The position numbers and the translations under genes were made by a program. DNA of 64,000 nt from contig NC_134535.1 in the NCBI RefSeq assembly GCF_050624435.1, forward strand, positions 124,669,731 through 124,733,730, in the 5' to 3' direction. Positions 23,015 to 36,869 of this stretch are shown here, one piece after another. The notes below the pieces were generated by a model. The model saw only the letters and a program-made list of their open reading frames with translations, was not told the origin of the DNA and made no database searches. Each line of letters starts with the position of its first letter. Positions within the stretch are counted from its first letter, which is position 1. Source of the stretch: Tenrec ecaudatus (Eukaryota > Chordata > Mammalia > Afrosoricida > Tenrecidae).

Positions 23015-26000
23015 TTTTTTTAATCATTTTATTGGGGGCTTGTACAATTCTTATCACAATCCATACATACATCCATTGTGACAAGAACATATGTACATTT
23101 GTTGTCATCATCATTCTCAAAACATTTGCATTCTACTTGAGCCCTTAATATCTGCTGCTCATTTCCCCCCTCCCTCTCCACTCCCCCTGCCTCATGAACC
23201 TTTCATCATTCGTAAATTATTATTATTTTGTCATATATTACACTGTCCGATGTCTCCCTCCACCTTCTTCTCTGCTATCCATTCCCCAGGGAGGAGGCTA
23301 TACATAGATTCTTGTAATCAGTTCCCCCTTATGACCCCACATTCTCTCCACCCTCCACTCATTGCCACTTTCACCACTGGTTCTGAAGGAGTCATCTGTC
23401 CTGGATTCCCTGTGTTTCCAGTTTCTCTCTGTACCTATGGACATCCTCTGGTCTAGCCAGATTTATAATGTAGAATTGGGATCATGATGGTGGAGGGGAG
23501 GAAGCATTTAAGAACTAGAGGAAAGTTATATGTTTCATCATTGCTACCCTGCTCCCTGACTGGCACATCTCCTCCCCACAACCCTTCAGTAAGTGGTGTC
23601 CAGTTGGCTACGAATGGACTTTGAGTCTCCACTCTGCACGCACCCACATTTACAGTGATATGATTTTTTGTTCCTTGATGCTTGATACCTGATTCTTTCG
23701 ACAGCTCATGGTCACACACACTGGTGTGTTTCTTCCATGTGGGCTTTGTTGCTTCTGGACTAGATGGACACTTGTTTATCTTCAAGCCTTTAAGACCTCA
23801 GATGCTATATCTTTTGATAGCCGGGTACCATCAACTTTCTTCACCACACTTGCTTATGCACACGTTTTTCTTCAGAGATCATCAGGAAGGTGGGCACCCA
23901 CTGATATTATTTTTAGTTCTTTGATGCCTGATAACTGGTCCCTTCTACACCTCGTGGTCAGACAGGCTGGTGTGCTTCTTCCATGTGGGCTTTGATGCTT
24001 CTGAGCTAGATGACCGCTTGTTTATCTTCAAGCCTTTTAATACCCCAGACACTATATCTTTTGATAGCCAGGCACTGTCAGCTTTCTTCACCACATTTGC
24101 TTTTGCACACATTTTTCCTCAACAATCGTGTTGGGAAGGTGTGCATCCTGGGATGCCAATTTAATAGAGCAATGTGTTCTTGCATTGAGTAAGTGCTTGA
24201 GTGGAGGTCCAATGTCCATCTGCTGCCTTAATACTAAACCTATAAATGTATGCACATAGATCTGTTTCCCCACACTCTCATATAAATATATTTGTATATG
24301 TACATTCCAGTCTTTCGACCTCTATAAATACCCTTTGTCATCTAGTTCTTTCCTCTATTTCCTTTTACTTTCCTCTTGTCCCACTATCATGCTCAGCCTT
24401 CATTTGTGTTTCAGTAATTTCTCTTGGTTACCTTGCTCTTGCTGAATCCCTACCAGGCTTCTCACACCCTCCTTGCTACTGATTTTGGATCACTTATTGC
24501 TCCCCTGTCCCTGGGTTGGTCAGCACCACCTCCTTACCCCTTTCTCCCCCTCTCCAGTGTCCCCCCGGAACCATTGGTCCTGTTGGTTTCTCCTCCAGAC
24601 TATTCATCCAGTCTATCTTATCTAGGTAAATCTGTAGAGATAATAATATGCTCCAAAAATCAAGCCATAGCAAGATAGGCGATGAGTGAGAACACAGCGA
24701 TGACAACAAAAAAATTAAACCAAATACCCATAGAAGAATAAATTAATTTAAATTTTTTAAAAGAAAGAAAAACCTATAAATAGATCAAAGTCTAATTTTT
24801 TTTATCTCTAGGAGTGTCCTTCAGTCAGGTCCAATGGGGTACCATGCTTTGGCCCCAGACTCTGACATTTGTACTCCCTCGGGGGCTCCCTGCTCTGCTC
24901 CTATGGTTACTCTGCCACACGCTTTTAGTGGTTTGCCTCAGTGTCACAGGATCTGTCTGGGCCAGTCCTGACCCTGAGTCTCCAGTGTTGTGCCCCTTAG
25001 AGCACTGGGCCATCAAGGGATGACAAGTCTCGTAGTGGGATCAGCCATATTGTCCACTCTGTCCATTGGCTGTTCAGAGCACGGATATCGTTCTCCAGGC
25101 CTGATGGACCAGGTTGTGCTCCACTCTCTCTTCCTCCCTCTTCATTTGCTCTGATCAGACATGGCCCTCTCCCCTAGCTGTAATGCCATCCTCTGAAGTA
25201 AATTCTTCTGGGGTGAGGGGCAGTTGTCCACGTAGCTGGTATGGGGCCGAGCCCTCAGGTTCCTCCACTGGCTTCCCCCTCCTTGCCAATACACTGCATT
25301 CGTCTGGCACTGGCTTTATATCTGGTCCTTCTTTCCCTGTGGAGACACAAACAATACCCTCCCCTTGGGTAGTTTAGTGCCCTAGTCCCCCATCACGCAT
25401 CTTTTTTTTCTTTCCCCTTTCCTCCCTCCACCCCCTTTTTAGTTGGCTACCATATGTACCCCTGGATTTGGTCTGGCCCCTGCCATACTACCAGGACCTC
25501 AGCCCTGGAGTGTTTGTATACAGTAGCTTTTTCCCTGTGCCCCTTTTGCACTTACCTTTCTGTTCTCTCATATGTATATAAACTTACCTCAGCGGACTCA
25601 TGTTATACTTGTCGTTTTGTGCTTGGCTTACTTCACTTAGCATAATTTCCTCCAGTTCTTCTCATGTGGCGATATGCTTCATGCATTCATGACTGCTTTT
25701 TAGCGATGCATAGTACTCCATTGTATGTCTGTACCATGGTTTTTTAATCCACTCGTCTGTTGATGGGAATTTGGGTCGTTTCCATCTCCTTGCGATTGTG
25801 AATTGTGCCCCAGTGAACACTGGAGCACAGATGTCTGGCCGTGGTTTGTATCTTTCCTATTCTGGCTATATACCCAGTACAGGGATTGCTGGGTCATATG
25901 GTAACTCAATTTCCATCTGTTTGGGAAATCGCCAAATCGATTTCCATAGTGGCTATACATACCTACAGGTTCACCAGCAGTGGATGAGAGTTCCTATCTC

Positions 26001-27055
26001 ACCACCGCCCCTCCAACACTTGCTGCTTTCTGATTTTTTGAATTGGCCTATCTTTGAAGGTATTAGGTGGTATCTCATAGTTGTTTTGATTTGCATTTCT
26101 CTTATGGCTAATGATTGGGAACATTTTCTCATACGTTTATTGACCTTTCGGATTTCAGATTTTGTGAAACTTCTGTTCAGGTCCTTTGCCCACCTCCTCA
26201 GTGGGAAATTATTTTTTCTCTTATTGTAAGCTTGCAAACTATTATAGATTTTAGTAATAAGGTCTCTGTCATTGCTAAAGATGTTTTCCCAGTCAGTGTA
26301 CTCTCTTATTACTCCCTTGGTGAATTCTTTCAATGTACACAGGTGTCTTATCTTCAGAATATCCCACTTGTCTATTTGTGACTCCTCTGTATTTGTATCC
26401 TTCCCTTTTTCTGATATACTGTGTATTCCCTGTGCCAAAGTTCTCAGGTTTGTCCCAGTTCCCTCATTAATGGCCCTACTTGTTTGGCGTTTTATCTCAA
26501 GGTCTGTGATCCACCTTTAGTTTATTCTTGTGCATGGAGTGAGGTAAGGGTCTTGCTTCATTTTTCTGCAGGTAGATATCCATTTTTTCCAGCATCATTT
26601 ACTAAAGATGGGATCTGCTTCCCATTGGATATTTTTGGGCCCTTATCAAAGATCAGTTGCCTGTATGCTGATGTTTTTATTTCTGGGTCTTCAGCTCTTT
26701 TCCATTGATCTGAAGATCTGTTATTATGCCAGTACCACACTGTTTTGACTACTGTGGCTGTATAGTATGGGCTAAAATCAGCTAGAGCAAGCCTTCCTAT
26801 TTTGTCCTTCTTCTTGAGGAGTTCTCTGCTAATTGTGGGCTTCTTCCCTCTCCATATGAAGTTAGTAATCTGTTTTTCCAATTCTTTGAAGAAGGATGAT
26901 GGTATTCGTATCGGGATAACATTGAACTTATATAGTGCCTTGGGCAGAACTGACATCTTTACTATACTCAGTCTACCAATCCATGAGCATGGGATATTCT
27001 TCCATTTGTTGAGGTCACTCCTGATTTCTTGAAGTAGTGAATTATAATTTTCCTC
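23015..27055 (-). mobile_element. 5'-truncated L1 (3' UTR and ORF2 C-terminal region)
   Basis: 3' UTR 23015-25560, then ORF2 on the minus strand to 27055, with readable pieces such as [40 protein letters not shown] and CWRGGGEIGTLIHCW. It ends abruptly at 27055 against the 3' UTR of the next L1. Confidence 0.85.
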
Positions 27056-29165
27056 TAGATATACCTGCAGAGATAATAATATACACATAAAATCTTGACA
27101 GCACCAATGTGACACAGAAAAACAAAGTGATGATGGTAGCAAGAACAAAAAAACCAATGACATACAAAATCTAATAGAAGAAAAAAAGAAAGAAAAGCCT
27201 GTAAATAGTTCAAGGTCTGTTTGTTGACCTTTAGGGGTGTTTTCCGGTCAAGTCTGATGGGGTGCCATTCCCTGACCCCAAACACAATTCTTGATACTCC
27301 CTCTGGACTTCCTTGCTCTGCTCCCCCACCACACCCCACTGTTCTATTGCACACCTTTAGAGTTTTACCTCAGTATGGTGGGGTCAGCTCAGTTGCACAC
27401 CCCACACTGTGTCTCCAATGTTGTCCCATGTAGGGTTATGGGTCAGTGCACTATAAGGCTATGTCACATCTCATAGTGGGGTTGGTCAGATGGTCCTCTC
27501 TGTGCATTGGCTGCTCTGAGTGGGGCTATTGTCCTCTGAGCTTGGTGGTCAGTGTGCGCTCTACTCCCTTCCTCCCCCTTCGTTTGCTTCCATCTGAGTA
27601 TGGTAGGTCAGTTCCATTCCCCCACCAGAGGGTCTATTGTCATTTTCTGTGGCACACCCTTCCAGGGTGGGGGTCAGGCTGATTCTGGTTGGTGCCGGGC
27701 ATATCGTCCAGTATTTTTATGGATTCCTCCACATGTTACATTGACTTCCTGGTTTGGCGCATCATGTTGGGGTCTGTATGCACATTCCAATTCTGTGGGA
27801 ACACAACCAATACTGTCCCCCTTGGTGGATTAGTGGCCTGTTCTCCCCATGTCATCATCTCAGTTTCTCCCCTTCCCGATTCTTCCCTTCTCCTTCCCTC
27901 TTTTCCCTTCTTTATGTTGGACTTACATGTACCTCCTTGGGTATGGTCTGCCCTCCCCCCAACTATCTATGCTTCCACCCGCTTATTGAGAGATAAGTAT
28001 CTATTCCTCTATTCCTGCCATGTTTAATGTACCTTCCTTAGTGGTCTCGTGTTATACCTGTCCTTTTGAAATTGGCTTACCTCACTTAACATGATTCCTT
28101 CCAACTCTTCCGATGAAAGAACGTGTTTCATGTAATTGTCTGTGCTTTTCAGTGATGAATAGTACTCCATTGTATGTATGTACAAGAGTTTACTAATCCA
28201 CTCGTCTATCAATGGAAACTTAGGCTGTTTCCAAGTCTTTACGGTTGTGAATTGTGCCACAATAAACACTGGAACGCAGACGACTGGTCATGTTTTATTT
28301 GTTACTTCCTCTGGGTATATGCCCAGTAGAGTGATGACTGTGTCATAAGGTATATCAATTTCCATTTTCTTTAAGTATCTCCAGATTGCTTTCCACAGTG
28401 GCTGTACAAATCTACACGACTACCAGCAGTGGAGGAGGGTTCCGAATTCACCACAACCTTTCCAACATTTGTTGCTATCTGATTTTCTTATTTGGGCTAG
28501 CCTCAGGGGTGTTAGGTAGTATCTCATGGTTGTTTTAATTTGCATTTCTCCTATAGCTAATGACCAGGAACACTTTCTCATATGCTTATTGGCCATATAG
28601 GTCTCCTCCCTAGTGAAAGTTATTTTCAGTTCTTTTACCCACTTCCTTAGGGGGTTAACTGTTTTCCTCTTTTTGTAGGCCATGATGGTGTTATGGATTT
28701 TAATAATGAACCCTTTGTCTGATGTGTCATTACTAAAAATCATCTCCCAGTCTGTGGGTTGTCTTAGACGCTATTGGTGAAGTCTTTTGAGGTGCACAAG
28801 TGTTTTATTCTTATTAAATCCCATTTGTGGAGTTCCAGTTCACCTGTGTGTGTACCCTTCCCTATTGCGGTGAGCCTGTGAATTCCCTGGGCCAATGCTC
28901 TTAGGTTTGTCCCAATTCCCTCCTTTGGGGTTTAATTTCTAGGTCTGTGGTCCACCTTGAGTTTATTCATGTGCATGGGTAAGTAAATGTAGTTTCATTT
29001 TTCTACATGTGGATATCCATAGTTTCCAGCACCACTTGTTAAAAAGGGCATCCACTTCCCACTTTATGGTTTGGGAACCCTTATTGAAGATCAGTGGTCT
29101 ATATGCTGATGATTTTATTCCTGGGCTTTCTATTCTTTTCCACTGGTCTGAGTACCTGTCAATGT

Positions 29166-29325
29166 GCCAGTAGTGTTTTTTAAAATCATTTTATTGGGGG
29201 CTTATACAACTCTTATGACAATCCATACATACATCCATTGTTTCAAGCACATTTTTACATTTGTTGCCATCATTCTCAAAACATTTGTTTTCTGCTTGAG
29301 CTCTTGGTATCAGCTCATTTCATCC
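29166..29325 (-). mobile_element. L1 3' end fragment nested in ORF2 of another L1
   Basis: Starts TTAAAATCATTTTATTGGGG and ends near TCTTGGTATCAGCTCATTTC. Comparison with the plus-strand L1 shows a further deletion of roughly a kilobase of ORF2 at this point. Confidence 0.75.
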
Positions 29326-30062
29326 TGTGGTTCTTATAACTTTATATGTTAATATTATACTAATAATCGTTCATATGTTGAACCATTCCTGAATCCCTGG
29401 TATGAATCCCACTTGGTCATGGTGAATTATTTCTTTTATATACTATTGTATTCTATTGGCCAGTATTTTGTTAAAGATTTTTACCTTGAGGTTCATTAGA
29501 GATAGTGGTCTGTAGTTCTCAATCCTTGGGAGCTCCTTGCCCGCTTTAGGTTTCAGAGTTTTACTAGCTTCATAGAAAGAGTTCTGGAGTTTGCCTTGTT
29601 TTTCTATGTTCTGGAAGCATTTGTGTAGGATTGGTATCAGTCCTTCCCTGAATGCTTGGTAGAACTCTCCTGTGAATCCATCTGGCCTGGGGAATTTTTG
29701 GGTTGGTTATCCCTTCATAACCTTGTCTATTTCTTCTCCTGTTGTAAGTCTGTTGAGATTCTAGTCTAGGGAGACATTGTTTTTCCAAGAATTTGTCTAC
29801 GTTTTCCAATTCCAAGTTGAATTCATTTGAGTACAGACCTTTGTAGTACTTTGTAATTTTCCCTTTGATTTCATTAGGGTCTGGTGTAATGTCCCCTTTC
29901 ATGCCTCATCCATGCTATTAAAATTTGATCCTTCCTTTCTTTGGTTAGGTTTACCAGTGGTCTGTCGATTCTGTTAATCCTTGCAAAGAACAAACTTTGA
30001 GCAGCATTACTCTTTTCCATAATTTTCTTGTTTTCCCTCTCAGGAATCTCAGCCCTGATTTT

Positions 30063-33000
30063 TTTAAAAATAATTTATTGGGGCTCATACAATTCTTATC
30101 ACAGTTCATACATATACATACATCAATTGTATAAAGCACATCTGTACAGTCTTTGCCCTAATCATTTTTTTCTCCTCTTTCTTTTTTTACATTTTATTAG
30201 GGACTCATACAGCTCTTATCACAATCCATACATATACATACATCAATTGTATAAAGCACATCCATACATTCCCTGCCCCAATCATTCTCAAAGCATTTGC
30301 TCTCCACTTAAGCCCCTTGCATCAGGTCCTCCTTTTTTTTCCCCCCTCCCTCCCCTTTCCCCCCTCCCTCATGTGCCCTTGGTAATTTATACATCATTAT
30401 TTTGTCATATCTTGCCCTATCTGGAGTCTCCTTTCCCCACCTTCTCTGCTGTCCCTCTCCCAGGGAAGAGGTCACATGTGGATCCTTGTAATCAGTTCCC
30501 CCTTTCCAACCCACTCACCCTCCACTCTCCCAGCATCGCCCCTCACACCCTTGGTCCTGAAGGTATCATCCACCCTGGATTCCCTGTATCTCCAGCCCTC
30601 ATATGTACCAGTGTACAGCCTCTGCCCTATCCAGCCCTGCAAGGTAAAATTCGGATCATGGTAGTTGGGGGGAGGAAGCATCCAGGATCTGGGGGAAAGC
30701 TGTGTTCTTCATCGGTACTACCTCGCACCTTAATTGATCCATCTCCTCTCCTAAACCCCTCTATGAGGGGATCTCCATTGGCCGACACTTGGGCCTTGGG
30801 TCTCCACTCTGCACTTCCCCCTTCATTTAATATGGTATATATATATATACATATATACATATACACATACATACACACACTTATGTCTTCTTTTTTTTGC
30901 ATGATGCCTTATACCTGGTCCCTTGGCACCTCGTGATCGCACTGGCTGGTGTGCTTCTTCCATGTGGGCTTTTTTGCTTCTGAGCTAGATGGCTGCTTGT
31001 TCACCTTCAAGCCTTTAAGACCCCAGACACTATCTCTTTTGATAGCCGGGCACCATCAGCTTTCTTCACCACTTTTGCTTATGCACCCATTTGTCTTCAG
31101 CGATCCTATCATGGAGGTGTGCAGCCAATGATATGATGATTTTTTGTTCTTTGATGCCTGGTAACTGATCCCTTTGGGACCACTTGATCACACAGGCTGG
31201 TGTGTTCTTCCATGTGGACTTTGTTGCTTCTGAGCTAGATGGCCGCTTGTTTATCTTCAAGCCTTTAAGACCCCAGTCACTATCTCTTTTGATAGCCGGG
31301 CACCATCAGCTTTCTTCACCACATTTACTTGTTCACCCACTTTGGCTCCAGCCGTTGTGTCGGGAGAGTGAGCATCATAGAGTTCCAATGTAATAAAAGA
31401 AGGTATTCATGCATTGAGGGAGTGTTTCAGTAGAGGCCCAAGGTCCTTCCGCCACCTTAATACTTAACCTATAAATATAGACACATAGATCTATTTCCCC
31501 ATCCTCCTATATATATTTGCATGTACATGTCTTTGTCTAGACCTCCATAAATGCCCTTTGACTCCTAGCTCTTTCCTCCATCTCCCTTGACTTTCCTCCT
31601 GCCCTACTACCATGCTTCGTCGCCACCTGGGCTAGAGTATACCTCTTCTCTAAGCAACCTTACCCTTGATCATTTCCCACCAGGCCTGCCACTCCCCCCT
31701 CTCTACCATTTTGGGTCCCATGTTTTTCCCTTGTCCCTGTGTTTGTTAACACCACTTCCTTACCCCCCCCACCCCCCAACCCCAAGTCCCCCCGGAACTA
31801 TCGGTCCCGTTGTTTTTCCTCCAGATAGTTCATCCAGCCTATCCTATTCAGACAGACCTGTGGAGACACTAACATGCACGAAAACAAGACAGAGGAAAAC
31901 AAAGCAACAGTATACAACCAGACACAAAACAACAGAAACAAACCACTGACAAAGAACGGAACAAAACAGTTCACAAGAAAAAAAGCTTGTAGTTAGTTCA
32001 GGGATCGTTTGCTGGCCCTTAGGAGCGTTTTCCAGTCCATTCTGTTGGGGCACCACGCCCTGGCCCCAAAGTCCACTTTCAGCATTCCCTGGGGACCTTG
32101 CCACTCCATTCCCTTGCTGTTCCGCTGCACTCCCCCAGTGATTTTCCTCAGTGTGGTGGGATCAGGTCAGGTGCAATTCCCACACTGTGTCTCTGGTGCA
32201 GTCCCCTGTATTGCCCTTAGTCACTGAGGGGCATCATGTCTCATAGTGGGGCCAGCCATGTTGTTCTCTCTGTGGACTGGCTGCTCTACTCAGGAACATC
32301 ATCATCATCATGGCCTGGTGGGCCAGGCTGTGCTCCACTCTTTCCTCCTGCCCCTTCATCTGCTCCCGTGTGCTCTGATCAGATATGTTCATCTCCCGGA
32401 GCTGTAGAGTGAATGTCGTCCTTTGGAACAAATTCTTTTCAGGGGAGGGGCAGGAATCCACTTAATTTATGGTGCTGGGGCCAGCCTCCCAGACCTCTCC
32501 GCTGGTTCCCTACTCCACACCGGGATATTGCATTCACACCTTGCGACACTGGGTTGAAGTCTGGTCCCACTTTCCCTGTGGAGATATAAACAATACCCTC
32601 CCCTTGGGTGGATTAATGCCCCATGACCCCACTACCCTTTTCTTCCTTGTATTCATCCTTTTGTTTTCCTTTCCCCACCTCCTCCACCATTGTCTACGAT
32701 GTACATCCCTGGTTGTGGTCTGGTCTCTTCCATACTACACAGTCTTCACCCCTAAAATGTTTGTATACAGTAGCTTTTTCCCCTATGCCACTTTTGCTTT
32801 TTAAAAAAATTTTTAATTCTTACCTCAGCGGGCTCATGTTGTACTTGTCCTTTTGTGCCTGACTTACCTCGCTTAGCATGATTTCCTCCAGGTCTTCCCA
32901 TGCCGCTATGTGCCTCATACGTTCATCACTGCTTTTTAGTGATGCGTAGTACTCCATTGTATGTATATACCACAGTTTTTTAATCCAATCGTCAGTTGAT

Positions 33001-33187
33001 GGAAATTTGGGTTGCTTCCAACTCCTTGCAATTGTGAACTGTGCTGCAATGAACATTGGAGCACAGATGTCTGGTTTTGGTTTATTTCTTGCCTCTTCTG
33101 GGTATATGCCCAGTAGGGGGATTGCTGGGTCATATGGTAACTCGATTTCCATCTGTTTTAGGTATCACCAGATTGATTTCCATAGTG
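30063..33187 (-). mobile_element. Nested L1 insertion(s) with 15-bp target duplication
   Basis: The host L1 reads TCAGCCCTGATTTTT both just before 30063 and again starting at 33188, a target site duplication. The insert has a 3' UTR (30185-32800) and ORF2 C-terminus (33187-32815, e.g. PYDPAIPLLGIYPEEARNKP). A second short L1 tail (30063-30180) lies at its left end. A long plus-strand open frame at 30028-30936 is reversed 3' UTR. Confidence 0.8.
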
Positions 33188-35447
33188 TCAGCCCTGATTT
33201 TTATTATGTCTTTTCTGTAGCTATTAGTAGGATTGTCCTGTATACTTTGCTCTAATTGTGGTAAATTTTGTGCCAGTATATCAGTCATAAATATCTCATC
33301 CTTTTTCATGTGTACATGTATTGCTTCAAACTTCCTCTGATAACTGCCTTTATGTGTCCGAAGGTTTGGGTATGTTGTATTCTCATTCTCATTTGTTGCT
33401 AGAAATTTCATAAATTCATCTCTGCTCTGGCTAGTATCCACTCCTTTTGCAGTAGAGAGTTATTCATCCTCCAATTGTTTGCCCTTGTTTTCTTAATCAC
33501 TCTTTTGTTGATTTCCAACCTTCTGGTTTAGTGGTCAGAGAAAGAAGGTTGTATGATCTCTATGTGCTTGAATTTACAGATTCAACTTGTGTCCCAGCAT
33601 GTGGTCTATCTGTGAATATGTGCCATGTGGACTTGAAAAGTATGTGAGTGTTTTTACATTTTGGTGGAGAGCTCTGAAAATATCTTTCTAGTTATTTGTA
33701 TAAATGTAATGTTTAGGTGTTTAGCCTCCTTTTTAATCTTCTTTCTCTGTGATCTATTTCTCTCAGAGAGCACCTACTGTAATTGTTGAATCTGTGATTT
33801 ATTTTTTCATCTCTTGGAGAGTTTGATTGATGAATTTCATGGGTCTTTCGTTGGGTGCCTATATATTTATTATGCTCAGTGGTTCTTGCTCTACTGTTCC
33901 CTTGAGCATTATATAATTCCCCTCCTTATCTCTTGTTATGGCTTACACCTTGAGATCGATTTTATTTGAGATTAGGATTGCAACCCCTGCTTTTATTGAA
34001 TTGCAATTGGCTTCGTATGTTTTCCTCCAAACTTTGAGTCTCAGCCTATTTTTGTATGTAATCTTGAGTTGTGTAACCTGTAGGTGGCAGATTGAGGAGT
34101 TGTGTGTTCTAAGCCAGTCCGAGAAGGTCCCTCTGCCTTTCAATGCCCGAGTTCAATCCACTGATATTTAGCGTTATTACATGCATCTGTGATGTTATCT
34201 TGCACCTTTGTGTTGGGTGGTTTCCTACCTTTGTGTTGAGTGTTTTTGTTTCATTCTTGTCTTCTTTCCACCATTGAGCCTATGAAATCTTGGAGGCTGT
34301 TTTCTCTTTGTTGACCTTTGGGTACAGTTGTTCTGTGTGCTGACCTCTTACTTGAACTCAGAAGTATTATTCTGCCCATACTGCGTAGGACTGGGTTTCT
34401 TTAAGGTTTTCTTTGAGATTTTCCTTGTCCAGAAAGACCCTTACTTTCTATCTTGATAGAGAATTTGGATGGCTAAAGTATTCTTGGGTTTCCATTATTT
34501 GTCTTTAATTTTCAGAATCTGTTACTCCACTCTCTTCTCCTCTTCATTATGTCGGCTGATAGGTCTGAGCATATTCTTATTTGGGAGCCTTTATAGGTGA
34601 CTGTGTTTTTTCCACTTAGCTGCTCTTATGATTTTCTCCTTTTCCTCACAGTTGGATAGTTTAACTATTGTATGACTTGTTGACATCTTGGAATTAAGTT
34701 TAGGGTCCCCTGAATGGCTGCCTAGTTTTCATTCATTAAGTTGGGGGTTTTCCTCTAAGAATTCCCTCACTATTTTTGCTATGGATGTCTTCATTGTGTC
34801 TTCTCCTGGCAATCCAATTATTCTGATATTGTGCTTCTTCAGAGCATCATGCATGGCTCTCAGGTTTCCTTCAACTTTTTTGATTACCTTATTTGACTTT
34901 TTTCCCATTTGCTGAAGTCTGCCTATTTATCTAAGTCACTGATGTGTTTCTCTGCCTCCTCTAGTCTGTGAATTTGCTGTTTGCTTTTGTTACCTCATCA
35001 ATTAGCTCTTGTATTTCCCTTTGGTGCATGGCCTTTATCTCCTCTATAATTTAATTATTTTTTCTGTATTGCTTCCATAATATTCTGTATTACCCTAAGC
35101 AGCATTCTAAAGATTTCTTTTTATAGCAGATCAACATCTGTCTCTTCCATGACTGGCATTAGGCCCAAAGCACCCTCTGACAATGATTGTTTCTGTTGTT
35201 TTCTTGTTGAGGCTGTTGAGGTAACTTGTTACATCCATGTCATTTTGGAGAAACTAGGTGTCATTGATCCCATGACTCTCTCTTTGGGAGATTGGTATGA
35301 ATGCTTAAGCAGGCTGCCTCTAGCCAACTGCTCTGAGGGTTTGTGTTTGTCCCACTGATTTTTCACTCTCATCCTCGTCTATCAGGAATCTGTTGTTTGG
35401 AGAGCAGGCTGGATGGCCCTCTCTGTGGTCAGGCTCTGAGGTCAGCC

Positions 35448-36480
35448 TGAATTATTCTCAAGTAACCCTTGTAAGATTTGGGAAGAGAACACGAGCTCAC
35501 CTTGGGCGCACAGAATAATTACAACCAGTTGAGATGCAAAAGCGGCAAAAGGAGTTTATTTTTTAGCTCAAGCTAGGGCTTCCCTCCCTCCACTGCCCAG
35601 TGCAGCGGGGACCCAGCTTCCAAAAGGGAATCAGCCCCAAGTTCTTTGTTCCCTTGGTTTTTATGGGGCCAGGGACCAGGGGCAGTCCAGTGTTGCTGTT
35701 CTTTAAATTCATTGGAGAAAACTTCTGGCGCCAGCGTTGTCCAGTGGTGGTTGGCAAGCAGATTTGCATGTATTTTCTTGACTGGTCCATCGGGGATGGT
35801 GGTCGCTGCACCCTACTAGTCAGTCTGGTACCGATGGTGCCTTCTCTGACAGAATTACCTCAGTGTCCAGGAATCTGAAATTAGAGCTTAAGCCTGCCCC
35901 AGACTTTGGTTTTACACAGCCTGTCATGGTGCTGGCGCTGGCAGTTGTAAACCAGGACCCCACACCCTCAATCCTCAATTGGACATATTTGTAGCTGTGA
36001 AGGCTGCACCCTAAGGAAAAATGCTGGCCTGGGTGTGGGAGCACATAGCCCAGTGGGTGGGGATGGGACAAGAGTGTGGGTCTCCTGCTCCTGGCTACAG
36101 ACACTACAGTCAGGTAGGCAAGAAATAGGGCCAAGCTACTTCTGTTAGAGGGACAGAGAAAGCCAGGAGGAGCAAGGGAATGTTAGGAAAGAAAGTGATG
36201 GTCTTGGAGGAGGGAACTGCCAATGGGCACCAGGGGTGCCCCATGCCAGTTGGGATATCAGACTGCAGCTCAAGAGCCTCTGCTGGATGGCTGGCTCTTG
36301 GAATGCAGCGCCCAAGACATGGTTGGGTGCGGCAGCACTGTGGCACATGCAGGAGATGGGGTTGGATTCAGCTCCTGGTTCAGGAAAGGCCCCCTACACA
36401 CTTGTGAGATGCCCACCAGCCTAAAAACCCCTACTCAACTCCCAAATCACCCCACTCACTGATCTCCACAGAGCTCCTAG
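35448..36480 (-). mobile_element. Retroviral LTR, minus orientation (right edge approximate)
   Basis: Minus-strand reading shows a TATA-like CCATAAAAACC (about 35658-35668), a poly(A) signal AATAAA (35560-35555) followed by CTCCTTTTGCCGC, and a U5 ending AGAATAATTCA at 35448, where L1 sequence resumes. This is the R-U5 arrangement of an LTR. The U3 start and a matching target duplication were not found, so element class and full length are open. Confidence 0.6.
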
Positions 36481-36490
36481 CATGAGTTAC

Positions 36491-36865
36491 CTACCTGGGT
36501 GTTACCTTGCCTAGCCCCTCCTCTGTCTCTGTTGGAATGTTCTCATCTTCTTTCTCATCAGTCTTATTAACTGCTTGTTCTTGGTTAGGAACAATTCTGC
36601 TCCAGCTGCTGGCTAGGGCTGCTCTGCTGCCTCTTTCTCCCTTTCTTCCTATCTGTTGTGAGCTTTTTTTGAAGGCTCTTCTGCATGTGTAATCGAAGCT
36701 GCCATTTCCTCCATGGTAATTTCTACTTTCAAACCATTTCAGTTCACTATGAAAGGAATTTGTGCTTCCCAGGAATTTATTCACCTGTTTCTGACGTTGC
36801 TCCTCTCTTTGAAACAATTTAACTTCTGGATTTCGCTTATGTGCCATTAAGGACCTACCTGTCAT
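36491..36865 (-). other. Unrecognised 124-codon open frame beside the LTR
   Basis: Highly hydrophilic frame beginning MTGRSLMAHKRNPEVKLFQ and rich in Lys, Arg, Glu and Gln, with no signal peptide or membrane segment. It lies upstream (minus sense) of the LTR and could be a remnant of provirus internal sequence or simply chance. No family recognised. Confidence 0.25.
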
Positions 36866-36869
36866 AGTC

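Larger units (their letters stand above)
27056..35447 (-). mobile_element. Older L1 in minus orientation, split by nested insertions
   Basis: The host element comprises 27056-28025 (3' UTR part), 28025-29165 and 29326-30062 (ORF2), 33188-34430 (ORF2 5' part) and about 34430-35150 (ORF1), with upstream sequence to 35447. It is interrupted by L1 pieces at 29166-29325 and 30063-33187, and carries internal deletions and many stops. The right edge is cut by an LTR. Confidence 0.8.

Noticed and set aside
30028-30936. 302-codon plus-strand open frame, the longest in the window
   Set aside because: It lies wholly in reversed L1 3' UTR with low-complexity composition; parallel frames occur in the other minus-strand L1 copies.
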